Origin: Faunimonas pinastri
Lineage (GTDB): Bacteria; Pseudomonadota; Alphaproteobacteria; Rhizobiales; Afifellaceae
Reading direction: 5' to 3'
Assembly: GCF_900110915.1 (NCBI RefSeq)
Contig: NZ_FOFG01000002.1
Span: forward strand, 403,434-467,433
DNA: 64,000 nucleotides
Each line of letters begins with the position of its first letter. Position 1 is the stretch's first letter. This document shows, one piece after another, positions 55,253 to 63,665 of this stretch. Below the pieces are notes generated by a model. That model had not been told where the DNA came from. It searched no databases and saw nothing but the letters and a program-made list of their open reading frames with translations. The translations under genes were made by a program, and so were the position numbers.

Positions 55253-55876
55253 TCAGAATTCGATGCCCTTCTGCGCCTTCACGCCGGAGCGGAAGGGATG
55301 CTTCACCTGCTCCATCTCGGTCACGAGGTCGGCGATCTCGATCAACTCGTCCCGGGCGTTGCGGCCGGTGACGATGACGTGTTTCATCGGCGGCCGGTTC
55401 GCCAGCACCGGCAGAACCTCGGCGAGGTCCAGATATTCGTAGCGGAGCACGATGTTGAGTTCGTCCAGCACCACCAGCTGGTGCTCGTCGTCGGCGATCA
55501 GCGCCTTTGCCTTTTCCCACGCCGCCTTGGCCGCCGCGATATCCCGCTGACGGTCCTGCGTTTCCCAGGTGAAGCCCTCGCCCATCGTGTTGATCGTCAC
55601 CTGATCGCCGAACTTGTCGAGGGCCACGCGCTCGCCGGTCTCCCATCGCCCCTTCACGAACTGGACGATGCCGACCTTCATGCCATTGCCAAGCGCGCGG
55701 AAGACCACCCCGAAAGCGGCCGTGGACTTGCCCTTGCCCTTGCCGGTGTGGACCATCAGGAGGCCCTTCTCCACCGTCTTCGTGGCAAGGATCTTGGCCC
55801 GCGCCTCCTTTTTCTTGCGCATCTTGTCGGCGTGGCGGGCGTCGAGTTCGGCTTCGGAAAGACCTTCGGTCTTCAT
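55253..55876 (-). CDS. cobO: cob(I)yrinic acid a,c-diamide adenosyltransferase
   Basis: The 207-residue enzyme has the P-loop [19 protein letters not shown] and V-T-G-R-N-A. The N-terminal ~30 residues are charged. It attaches the adenosyl ligand. Its start overlaps the cobN stop (ATGA). Confidence 0.97.
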   Translation of the reverse strand: MKTEGLSEAELDARHADKMRKKKEARAKILATKTVEKGLLMVHTGKGKGKSTAAFGVVFRALGNGMKVGIVQFVKGRWETGERVALDKFGDQVTINTMGEGFTWETQDRQRDIAAAKAAWEKAKALIADDEHQLVVLDELNIVLRYEYLDLAEVLPVLANRPPMKHVIVTGRNARDELIEIADLVTEMEQVKHPFRSGVKAQKGIEF

Positions 55877-58800
55877 GACTGTGCCCTTTCGGCGAGCGAC
55901 TTCAATTCGTGATAGGCGCTGTTGCGGCGCGGCGTCCACAGGCCGCGATCGACCGCTTCCGAGAGGCGCCCGGCGATCTCGCGAAGTGCCGGCGCGTTCG
56001 CCTCGGCAATGAAACGGCGCACCGTCTCATCCGCGATATAGGCGTCGTAGAGCTGCTCGAAATGGTGGTGGCCCACGGCGTTCGTCGTCGCGGCGAAGGC
56101 GAAGAGATAATCCACCGTAGCGACGATCTCGAACGCGCCCTTGTAGCCGTGCCGCATGACGCCTGCGATCCATTTCGGGTTCGCCGCCCGGCCGCGCACG
56201 ACCCGGGCGATCTCCTGATCAAGCGAGCGGATTACCGGGCGCTCCGGCCGGGAATGGTCGTTGTGGAAAACGCGCGGCGCCTGGCCCTTCAGCGTCTCCA
56301 CCGATGCGGCGAGCCCGCCCTCGAACTGATAGTAATCGTCGGAATCCAGAAGATCGTGCTCGCGATTGTCCTGATTCTGCACCACGGCGTCGACGGCCGC
56401 GAGACGCGTTTCCAGAAGCTGCCGTCCGAGACCGGTCCGGTCGTTTTCCGACCCCGCCTTGCCATAGGCATAGGCCGACCATTCCAGAAAGGCGGCGGCG
56501 AGATCCTTGCGCTCCGCCCAGATGCCTTCGTCGATCAGCGCCTGCAGGCCCGCTCCGTAGGCACCGGGCTTGGAGCCGAAAATCCGGTAGGACGCCGCCT
56601 CGCGCGCCTCATCGGCGGGGATGCCCGAGGCGGCCATGCTCGCCGCGTCTTCCCGGATCCGCGCCGCCACGGGATTGCCGTCCGCCGGCTCGTCCTCGCG
56701 CGCTGCCACGGCTTGCACCGCCTGATGGAAGAGCGTGATCTGCGCCGGAAACGCGTCGCGGAAAAAGCCGGAGATGCGGAGCGTCACGTCCACACGGGGC
56801 CGGCGCAACTCCGAAAGCGGAATCACCTCCATGCCGGTGACGCGCCCGGAGCCCGGTTCCCAGACGGGCCGCGCGCCGATCAGCGCCAGCGCCTGGGCGA
56901 TGTCGTCGCCTCCGGTGCGCATGTTGGACGTACCCCAGACGGTGAGCGCCATGGCGGTCGGCCACTCGCCTTCATCCTGGAAATAGCGCTCCGCCAGAAG
57001 ATCCGCCGAGCGCTGGCCAAGGTTCCAGGCCGCCCGCGTCGGCACGGAGCGGACGTCGACGGAATAGAAGTTGCGGCCGGTCGGCAGGCAGTCGGACCGC
57101 CCTCGCGTCGGCGCGCCGGAAGGACCGGGCGGCACGAAGCGGCCGGCCAGCGCGGCCAGCACCGCAGCACTCTCCGCCGTGCCGGACTCGTCGAGCGAGG
57201 GGGCGATCTCGTCGCGAATGGTCTGGAGGACGGCGGCCGTTCCCTCCCATTCCGCGGGGCAGGACCGGCCCTGCACCAGCTCCAGTGAGAGCGCTTCCAG
57301 CCGCTCGACCGTATCTCCCGCGATACGCCAGGAATGTCCGGCAAGCCCTTGCAGGACTTCCGGTTTCGGCCCCGACCAGGGCTCGGCGAAATCGCCGGCC
57401 AGCGGATCGAAGCCCAGATGCAGGTCGTCGGCCAGCGCGCGGGTCAGCGAGGCGTCACCGGCACGGGAGCCGCGCGGCACCCGCGCCAGCGCGACGAGCG
57501 TCTCGGCGCGGAGGCGGCCCTCCGGCGAGGTGCCGAAGACGTGCAAGCCGTCGCGGATCTGCAGTTCCTTGAGATCGCAGATATGCTCGTCGAGCTTGCC
57601 GAGCGCCTCGGCCCTGTCGCGCACGTCCAGCCCGAGATCGCGATCGAAGCCATGCCGGGCCGCGAGATCGAAGATCTGGGTCGCCACCGTCTTCGCCCGG
57701 CGTTCGTCGGCACTTTGCGCGGCGGCATATTCGTCGATCAGCGCTTCCAGTTCGGCCGCGGCGCCGTGGCTTTCCGCCCGGGCCATCGGCGGCATCAGGT
57801 GGTCCACGACGACGGCGGACGTTCGTCGCTTGGCCTGCGCGCCCTCGCCGGGATCGTTGACGATAAAGGGATAAATGACCGGCAGCGGCCCGAGAACGGC
57901 TTCTGGGAAACATTCCCCGGAGAGCGCCAGCGCCTTGCCCGGCAGCCATTCGAGATTGCCGTGCTTGCCCATATGGACCAGCGCATCCGCCCCGAACTCT
58001 TCGCGCAGCCAGATGTAGAAGGCGAAATAGCCGTGTGGCGGCACGAGGTCGGGATCGTGGTACGTCGCCTTCGGGTCGATGTTATAGCCGCGCGCCGGCT
58101 GGATGCCGACCGCCACGTTGCCGAACCGATGCGCCGGCACCAAAAAAGCGCCATCGGCAACGAAGGGATCGTCGGCAGGATCGCCCCAGCGCTCCGTCAC
58201 CGCGGCCTGAACGGATTCAGGTAACCGGCTGAAATGCCTTCTGTATTCAGCGAGCGAGAGACGCTCGCCGCCGGTTCTTTCCGTGCGGCTCTCCAAGGCG
58301 TTTGTCGGCCCGGCCAGAAGCAGCGCCATCAGGGCTTCACCCGTTTCCGGCGCTCCCTCCGTCGCGTAGCCAGCGGCGCGCATGCCCCGCAGCAGGTGCG
58401 CCGTGGAGGCCGGGGCATCGAGACCGACGCCGTTGGCGAGGCGACCGTCGCGGTTGGGATAGTTGGAAAGGATCAGCCCGACACGCTTCCGCACGCTGGG
58501 CAAACGGCGAAGCGTCGCCCAGCGCGCGGCGAGGTCCGCGACGAAGGCGATGCGGTCTGCCCTCGGCCGATAGCGGACGGGACGGCATTCCGTCAGCGGA
58601 TCAAGTTCACCCGTTTCCTTGAAGGAAACCGCGCGGCCGATGATGCGGCCGTCGACCTCCGGGAGCACGACATTCATCGTGAGGTCGGTGGGCGACAAGC
58701 CCCGCGTCGAGCCGACCCACGCTTCTTCCGAGACGCCTGCGAAGGTGACCTGAAGCACGGGACGATCGCCGCCATCGAGCACGGTGCCGCCGAAGCTCTG

Positions 58801-59589
58801 GCCGGGCCTGGAGATCGCGAAGGAGGTCGCGTTCAGCACCAGCGCCGCATCCGCCTCCTTGAGCGTCCGCTCGACGAACGCCGCATCGTCAGCCGCCTTC
58901 AGGCTGCTGACGAAGATCGGCAACGGAGCGATGCCCCGCGCCTTCAGCGCTTCGCAGAGCGCGTCGACAGGCTCGGTCTGCCCCGCCTGCATCAGCGCAC
59001 GATAGAAGACAATCCCCGCGACCGGCGTTTCGCCCGACGGCACTCCGTTTCGATAAAGCCCGGCGGTCGACAGTGGCGACGGCTCGGGCGGGCGCTCGCC
59101 TTTTCCGATCAGATGCGCGCAAAATCGCAATGCGCCGGTAAAATTCTCCGCCCCGCCCTCGACCAGATAGGACCAGAGCAGCCGCGCGTCGCTCTCGGCG
59201 ACATTGCCTTCCGCCGCGAGCGCCGCATCCCATGTCGCATCGCCGGGGATGACCACCAGCTTCGTCCCGCAAGCGCGCGATAGCCGTACCGCTTCGTCCA
59301 GCCCATAGCGCCAATAGGAGGCGCCGCCGAGCAATCGCACCACGACGAGCTTCGCCCGCGCCAGCACCTGCTCGCCAAAAAGATCGACGGAATAAGGATG
59401 CGCGAGTTGCATCCAGTTCGCGAGCCGCAGCGACGGAAAGGCATCGCCCAGTGAACGGCGCGCGGCCGCGAGGCCGGAGACTTCCGTGTCCGCCGCCGTC
59501 AGAATGACGATGTCGCCGGGTGTCTGTCCGAGATCGACGGGCTGCGCCGCCTGCTCCAGCCCCCGGGTCTGTCCGTTGAGGATATGCAC
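55873..59589 (-). CDS. cobN: cobaltochelatase subunit CobN
   Basis: The 1238-residue large subunit of the aerobic, ATP-dependent cobaltochelatase inserts cobalt into hydrogenobyrinate diamide. Full length. It contains H-M-G-K-H-G-N-L-E-W-L-P-G-K, G-E-C-F-P-E, W-G-T-S-N-M-R-T-G-G-D-D-I and a C-terminal R-H-G-Y-K-G-A-F-E motif. The CobS/CobT AAA partners are not in the window. Confidence 0.97.
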   Translation of the reverse strand: MHILNGQTRGLEQAAQPVDLGQTPGDIVILTAADTEVSGLAAARRSLGDAFPSLRLANWMQLAHPYSVDLFGEQVLARAKLVVVRLLGGASYWRYGLDEAVRLSRACGTKLVVIPGDATWDAALAAEGNVAESDARLLWSYLVEGGAENFTGALRFCAHLIGKGERPPEPSPLSTAGLYRNGVPSGETPVAGIVFYRALMQAGQTEPVDALCEALKARGIAPLPIFVSSLKAADDAAFVERTLKEADAALVLNATSFAISRPGQSFGGTVLDGGDRPVLQVTFAGVSEEAWVGSTRGLSPTDLTMNVVLPEVDGRIIGRAVSFKETGELDPLTECRPVRYRPRADRIAFVADLAARWATLRRLPSVRKRVGLILSNYPNRDGRLANGVGLDAPASTAHLLRGMRAAGYATEGAPETGEALMALLLAGPTNALESRTERTGGERLSLAEYRRHFSRLPESVQAAVTERWGDPADDPFVADGAFLVPAHRFGNVAVGIQPARGYNIDPKATYHDPDLVPPHGYFAFYIWLREEFGADALVHMGKHGNLEWLPGKALALSGECFPEAVLGPLPVIYPFIVNDPGEGAQAKRRTSAVVVDHLMPPMARAESHGAAAELEALIDEYAAAQSADERRAKTVATQIFDLAARHGFDRDLGLDVRDRAEALGKLDEHICDLKELQIRDGLHVFGTSPEGRLRAETLVALARVPRGSRAGDASLTRALADDLHLGFDPLAGDFAEPWSGPKPEVLQGLAGHSWRIAGDTVERLEALSLELVQGRSCPAEWEGTAAVLQTIRDEIAPSLDESGTAESAAVLAALAGRFVPPGPSGAPTRGRSDCLPTGRNFYSVDVRSVPTRAAWNLGQRSADLLAERYFQDEGEWPTAMALTVWGTSNMRTGGDDIAQALALIGARPVWEPGSGRVTGMEVIPLSELRRPRVDVTLRISGFFRDAFPAQITLFHQAVQAVAAREDEPADGNPVAARIREDAASMAASGIPADEAREAASYRIFGSKPGAYGAGLQALIDEGIWAERKDLAAAFLEWSAYAYGKAGSENDRTGLGRQLLETRLAAVDAVVQNQDNREHDLLDSDDYYQFEGGLAASVETLKGQAPRVFHNDHSRPERPVIRSLDQEIARVVRGRAANPKWIAGVMRHGYKGAFEIVATVDYLFAFAATTNAVGHHHFEQLYDAYIADETVRRFIAEANAPALREIAGRLSEAVDRGLWTPRRNSAYHELKSLAERAQS

Positions 59590-59604
59590 GGCCGGACAGC
59601 CGGA

Positions 59605-60648
59605 TCAGCCGGCGAGAACCGCTTCCACGGCGCTCCGGTCCAGAGCGGCGAGCCCGATCACCACCAGCCCGCGCTGGCGTGACGCATCCGGCACGAACCA
59701 CGTCTCCACACGCGGGCCGACAGCCTGCACGGCCAGCGGCGCCTCGCGGCCGTCGAGCGAAACCAGCCCCTTGATGCGCAGGACGCCGTCCACCGCCATG
59801 GCGCTCCGCACCCGCGCTTCCAGCGTCGCCCGGTCCGGCGCGGTCAGGTCCAGCACGAAGGAATCGAAATCGTCGTGCTCGTGCTCTTCCTCGCCTTCCA
59901 TCTCGTGGTGGCTCTTGCGGCTCTCCGTATCGTCCTCGGCCGTGGCGCCGAGGCCGAGCAGAATTTCGGATGCCAGAACGCCATTGGCCGTGCGCACGGT
60001 CCGCGCCTCCGGCCGCTTGTCCTCGGCGATGGCCTTTTCCACGCGCGCCATCCCCGCTTCGTCGACGAGGTCGGCCTTGGAAATCACCACGAGATCGGCG
60101 CAGCGGAGTTGGTCCTCGAAGAGTTCCTCCACCGGATCGTCATGCTCCAGCGACAGGTCCTTCGCCCGTTGCTCCGCAAGCTTCGCCTCGTCCGAGGCAA
60201 CGCGCCCTTCCGCGACCGCCGAGGCGTCGATCACCGTCACCACGCCATCGACGGTGACGCGGTTCTTCACCGTCGGCCAGGAGAAAGCCTTCACCAGAGG
60301 CTGCGGCAGAGCGAGGCCGGAGATTTCGATGACGATGTGATCCGGCGCATTCGGACGGGCGAGGATCGCCTCCATTGCCGGCAGGAAATCGTCGGCGACC
60401 GTGCAGCAGATGCAGCCGTTGGAGAGCTCGACGATCTCCTCCTTCGCGCAGGCCGGACTGTCGCAATCGGAGAGCACCGAACCGTCGAAGCCGACGTCGC
60501 CGAACTCGTTGACGATCAGCGCGATCTTTCGACCGTTGGCGTTCTGCAGCAGATGGCGGATCAGCGTGGTCTTTCCCGCGCCGAGAAAGCCGGTGACGAT
60601 GGTGGCCGGGATGCGGCCGGTTGCGAGGGCGGTTCCGATGGCGCTCAT
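59605..60648 (-). CDS. cobW: CobW-family metallochaperone GTPase
   Basis: The 347-residue G3E GTPase has G-F-L-G-A-G-K-T-T-L (Walker A), the metal-binding C-I-C-C, D-L-V-D-E and S-K-A-D motifs. A His/Glu-rich stretch (S-H-H-E-M-E-G-E-E-E-H-E-H-D-D, about 245-260) would bind metal. CobW is proposed to deliver cobalt to cobaltochelatase, and cobN follows it directly. Its start overlaps the cobU stop. Confidence 0.95.
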   Translation of the reverse strand: MSAIGTALATGRIPATIVTGFLGAGKTTLIRHLLQNANGRKIALIVNEFGDVGFDGSVLSDCDSPACAKEEIVELSNGCICCTVADDFLPAMEAILARPNAPDHIVIEISGLALPQPLVKAFSWPTVKNRVTVDGVVTVIDASAVAEGRVASDEAKLAEQRAKDLSLEHDDPVEELFEDQLRCADLVVISKADLVDEAGMARVEKAIAEDKRPEARTVRTANGVLASEILLGLGATAEDDTESRKSHHEMEGEEEHEHDDFDSFVLDLTAPDRATLEARVRSAMAVDGVLRIKGLVSLDGREAPLAVQAVGPRVETWFVPDASRQRGLVVIGLAALDRSAVEAVLAG

Positions 60649-61169
60649 AAAGGCGCTCCCTTCAATGTGAGTGGCAGGCCGGCGGCGACGAACGCGACAT
60701 CCGTCGCGGCAGCCGCCACGGCCTGGTTGAGACGGCCCTGCGCATCGCGAAAGCGGCGGCCAAGGGCGTTATCCGGCACAAGGCCCATGCCGACCTCGTT
60801 CGACACGAGGACAACGAGCCCGGGCACCGTGCCGAGGGTCACGCAGAGGCTTTCGGTTCGGGCGACGACGTCCGCTTCCGCGAACATGAGGTTGCTCAGC
60901 CAGAGCGTCAGGCAATCGACGAGAATTGCCCGCCCCTCGCCCGCCTCGCGCGACAGAGTGTCCTCCAGCGCCAGCGGCTCCTCGATGGTACGCCAGCCGG
61001 CGCGGCGTGCGCGGTGGTGCGCGATCCGCTCCGCCATCTCGTCGTCGCCGGCGGTGGCCGTCGCGAGATAGACCCGCGACAGCCCGCTTTTCTCCACCAG
61101 CCGCTCGGCGAAACGGCTCTTGCCGGAGCGCGCCCCTCCCAGGACCAGGACGGTCCGTCCCGCGCTCAA
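60645..61169 (-). CDS. cobU: adenosylcobinamide kinase / adenosylcobinamide-phosphate guanylyltransferase
   Basis: The 174-residue bifunctional enzyme (CobP in Pseudomonas) shows L-V-L-G-G-A-R-S-G-K-S (P-loop), R-I-A-H-H-R-A-R-R and V-S-N-E-V-G-M-G-L-V-P-D-N. It appears to start at a TTG (61169) that overlaps the cbtA stop as TTGA. No ATG or GTG exists near the P-loop in this frame. The longer open reading frame upstream lies within cbtA and is spurious. Confidence 0.93.
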   Translation of the reverse strand: MSAGRTVLVLGGARSGKSRFAERLVEKSGLSRVYLATATAGDDEMAERIAHHRARRAGWRTIEEPLALEDTLSREAGEGRAILVDCLTLWLSNLMFAEADVVARTESLCVTLGTVPGLVVLVSNEVGMGLVPDNALGRRFRDAQGRLNQAVAAAATDVAFVAAGLPLTLKGAPL

Positions 61170-61903
61170 GCGAAGGCGGCGGTGCCGGCGCGCTCTTCCT
61201 GCCGGCTGAACATCCGGTAAAACGCGCCGGTCAGCGCGCCCAGGAGCGCCCAGGACACGAAGCTCGTGACCAGGACCGTGACGACGAAGCGATGCGACAA
61301 AGCTTCCGGCACCTCCGTGTGCAGGTCCGCCAGTTGCGGCGCGCCGATGAGATGCGGCGCGACGATCAACGCCACCGCGACCACAGCCAAAGCCGGGGTG
61401 CGCCGGAAGGCGATGAGACCCAAACCGGCAGCGGTCGCGAGAGCCGTGCCGATCCACCAGATCTGGCGCGGCCCGAGCGGCGCGGCGGGAATGCCCGGCA
61501 ATTCCGGCGGAAGGCCGAGGCCCGGCGCCAGCATGATGGCCGCAAAGCCGCCGAGGCCCCAGAGGAAGCCCTCGCGCCAGGTCGCGGAACGCCGGAACAG
61601 CACGAACGCGCCGTTCAGCAGCAGGCCGAAGCCGATCCAGTCGATGACGTTGAAGGCGGCCGTGAAGGCGTTGCGCTCGAACCCGTCGGCCGGCTCCCAG
61701 CCCTCGTCGCCGTGCTCGTGTTCATGCGGAACGGCCGCCGCATCGGAATGGGCGACCGGAGCGGCCTTGTCGGTGGCCTTCTCGTAGATTTCGGCCTGCA
61801 GGATCAGCGGCACGGTGCCGAATTGCTGCAGGGCCGTGACCACGATGCCGACGATCAGACCGGACAGGACCGCCGAGAAGACGATCGATCTGAAAACATT
61901 CAT
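61166..61903 (-). CDS. cbtA: CbtA-family predicted cobalt transporter subunit
   Basis: The 245-residue membrane protein has about five TM segments and a His-rich extracytoplasmic loop (H-S-D-A-A-A-V-P-H-E-H-E-H). CbtA/CbtB are found behind B12 riboswitches, which supports cobalt uptake, but the mechanism is not established. Confidence 0.9.
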   Translation of the reverse strand: MNVFRSIVFSAVLSGLIVGIVVTALQQFGTVPLILQAEIYEKATDKAAPVAHSDAAAVPHEHEHGDEGWEPADGFERNAFTAAFNVIDWIGFGLLLNGAFVLFRRSATWREGFLWGLGGFAAIMLAPGLGLPPELPGIPAAPLGPRQIWWIGTALATAAGLGLIAFRRTPALAVVAVALIVAPHLIGAPQLADLHTEVPEALSHRFVVTVLVTSFVSWALLGALTGAFYRMFSRQEERAGTAAFA

Positions 61904-61921
61904 GCGTCCAACCGTTCCCGC

Positions 61922-62119
61922 TCAGTGACAGGGAAAGGCATTGGAATGGCGCGTGTCGTGCGCGGCATTGTGCACGGCCTCGATGTGCGAGAAGCCGGCG
62001 ACACCGATGATGAGCGCACCGAAGAGAATGGCGAACAGCGCCTGCATCGTCGTGCTCGCGGCACGGGTGGCAGGCTTGGAAGCGGCAGGCGAAAGGACAT
62101 TCGTGGCAGGCATAGGCAT
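61922..62119 (-). CDS. cbtB: CbtB-family predicted cobalt transporter subunit
   Basis: The 65-residue protein has one TM helix (A-L-F-A-I-L-F-G-A-L-I-I-G-V-A-G-F) and ends with the His pattern H-N-A-A-H-D-T-R-H-S-N-A-F-P-C-H, a likely metal site. First gene of the operon, 18 nt from cbtA. GGGGAGA 6 nt upstream sets the start at 62119. A second ATG is at 62113. Confidence 0.93.
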   Translation of the reverse strand: MPMPATNVLSPAASKPATRAASTTMQALFAILFGALIIGVAGFSHIEAVHNAAHDTRHSNAFPCH

Positions 62120-62126
62120 CGACGAT

Positions 62127-62168
62127 CTCCCCGATCAAGCGATGGTCAAAAGGAACCGTCGCGGGGAG
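62127..62168 (-). promoter_or_regulatory. possible ribosome-site-sequestering stem of cbtB
   Basis: On the transcribed strand, CTCCCC (62168-62163) followed by GCGA could pair with TCGC...GGGGAG, where GGGGAG (62132-62127) is the cbtB ribosome site. This would let the cobalamin riboswitch act on translation. Confidence 0.4.
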
Positions 62169-62254
62169 AATGGGCGAGCCTCAAGATGGAAGCAGCGGTG
62201 TGCCGGTCCCTTCTCGCTGCCGTCCAGGACACCCCGCCCCGGTCTGTGCGTGCG

Positions 62255-62456
62255 ATGGCAGGTCTCCTGGCTCACGGGTCGCTGTCTGCGATCGGCCTTC
62301 CCGGTTTCCCAGTGGCGCACCCGTTGCCGGGGATCGCGGACTCGCCGCTTACAGTTGCGGGGGCAGCCACGGCGTTGGCCCCTTTTGGGTCGTCCGCACC
62401 GTGTTCCCTATTAATCCCCTGGACTTTGCGTCCGTCGGGGAACCATCACGAACCTG
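62255..62456 (-). promoter_or_regulatory. cobalamin riboswitch
   Basis: Read on the minus strand, it contains GGGAACACGGTGCGGA, GCTGCCCCCGCAACTGTAAG, GCCACTGGGAAACCGGGAAG and the B12 box AGCCAGGAGACCTGCC (complement of 62257-62272). These are the canonical adenosylcobalamin aptamer elements in order. It lies ahead of cbtB and should repress the seven-gene operon when cobalamin is plentiful. Confidence 0.97.
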
Positions 62457-62481
62457 ACAGTAAAGGAGCCCCTCCAGAGGG

Positions 62482-62808
62482 TCAATCCGCCTCGACGGCC
62501 ACGGTCTCCCCGCAATGGGCGAACCGCAGGGCGCGGGCGATATCGCGGCTGGTCAGGTGAAAGTTGCGGTCGCTCGGCATGTCCGTGCGGGTGAGCTTGC
62601 TTCGTGCCGCCGCCTGAAAGGCAGCCCGCTCCCGGGCGAAAAAGGTTAGGCAATCCTCCGGCCCGGGCGCGGAGCGCAGCAGCGAGCGGAAGGCTAGCCG
62701 GTGGACCATGCAGCGGCCGAGATGCCCGGCGGGCACGAATTCCAGGGCGTCGAGGTCACCTCGCCAGACTGCGTCGGCCTCCCCCGCAGGCCCTGCTCCC
62801 TCAGGCAT
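62482..62808 (-). CDS. hypothetical protein (108 aa)
   Basis: A soluble protein with mixed composition: L-E-F-V-P-A-G-H-L-G-R-C-M-V-H-R-L-A-F-R-S-L-L, P-G-P-E-D-C-L-T-F-F and F-H-L-T-S-R-D-I-A-R-A-L-R-F. It looks like a genuine conserved rhizobial protein, but I do not recognise the family. Its ATG overlaps the stop of the upstream membrane-protein gene by 8 bp, so the two are coupled. Function unknown. Confidence 0.6.
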   Translation of the reverse strand: MPEGAGPAGEADAVWRGDLDALEFVPAGHLGRCMVHRLAFRSLLRSAPGPEDCLTFFARERAAFQAAARSKLTRTDMPSDRNFHLTSRDIARALRFAHCGETVAVEAD

Positions 62809-63082
62809 CCAGCTTGGCCGCGAAACGCGGAAAACGGCGGTGAAGCCAGCCCATCAGCCGACGGCGAACGCGCTCGGCCAGCGGAACGTCGGCCGAAAGC
62901 ACCAGCAATCCGACGGGCACCATCCAGAAGCCGAGGATGGGCAGGAAGCCCAGGAAGCCGCCGGCAACGAGAGCCGATCCCATGCCGACGCGCGCCCAGC
63001 GCTGCCTTGGCAGCGGCATCACGCGCCCGAACACGCGGACTTCCCTGACTGCGACCGTCTTTTCCACAGGCATCCCTTTCAT
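62801..63082 (-). CDS. small membrane protein with hydrophobic hairpin
   Basis: The 93-residue protein has two hydrophobic stretches (G-S-A-L-V-A-G-G-F-L-G-F-L-P-I-L-G-F-W-M and V-P-V-G-L-L-V-L-S-A-D-V-P) and a basic C-terminus (R-R-R-L-M-G-W-L-H-R-R-F-P-R-F). The pattern is like PGPGW-type membrane proteins. GAGAGGA lies just before ATG 63082. ATG 63073 is an alternative. Confidence 0.6.
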   Translation of the reverse strand: MKGMPVEKTVAVREVRVFGRVMPLPRQRWARVGMGSALVAGGFLGFLPILGFWMVPVGLLVLSADVPLAERVRRRLMGWLHRRFPRFAAKLDA

Positions 63083-63168
63083 TTCCTCTCGGGAAGCGTT
63101 TTCCGCAGATAAGTCGTCACAAGCGGGTTGCAATGGCCGGAAGGGGCCGATATATCCCCGCTCACTGA

Positions 63169-63244
63169 TCCCCGATAGCTCAGTTGGTAGAGCATTCGAC
63201 TGTTAATCGAATTGTCGCAGGTTCGAGCCCTGCTCGGGGAGCCA
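63169..63244 (+). tRNA. tRNA-Asn(GUU)
   Basis: Acceptor TCCCCGA/TCGGGGA, anticodon loop C-T-G-T-T-A-A, T-loop TTCGAGC, CCA encoded. 76 nt, no intron. Confidence 0.98.
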
Positions 63245-63665
63245 GCTCCTTTTTTATCTCGTTGCCGCCAACGGCGAATGCTGAAACTTCAGCGTTCCAG
63301 CCGCTTTCTCACCAGAGACGCCGCAAGCGAGATGACAGAATCGTGCAATTCTCCGCGTAGAAGCAGCACCGAATGGGCGGGCATCACTCCCGCCTAAGCC
63401 ATGATCGTTCCTTCTATGCCCACGTGATTCCGTCCCCGATTCGCACCGCCCGGTAGACGTGGCACCGTCAGCTTTCGCCACTCCTGGAACGCTTGCGAAG
63501 CAGCGAAAGCGCGCGCGAACCTGATCGGGATTGAATATCTCGACGCAGCCAAGCTGGCAAAGCTCCCTCTCGAACAGCATGCAGGCTGCTGAAGGTAATC
63601 TGCGAGGGAGCATCACTCGTTCCCGAACCTCTTCAGCTGATAAGCTGCCTCCTCCCTTGTCGTCT
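63245..63665. other. no gene recognised between tRNA-Asn and the IS element
   Basis: About 420 bp without a credible intact gene. Open frames are short and show no family motif. One plus-frame segment near 63470-63592 has protein-like composition (A-R-A-N-L-I-G-I-E-Y-L-D-A-A-K-L-A-K-L) but no start, which could be a decayed gene. Possibly an island or IS-damaged border. Confidence 0.45.
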
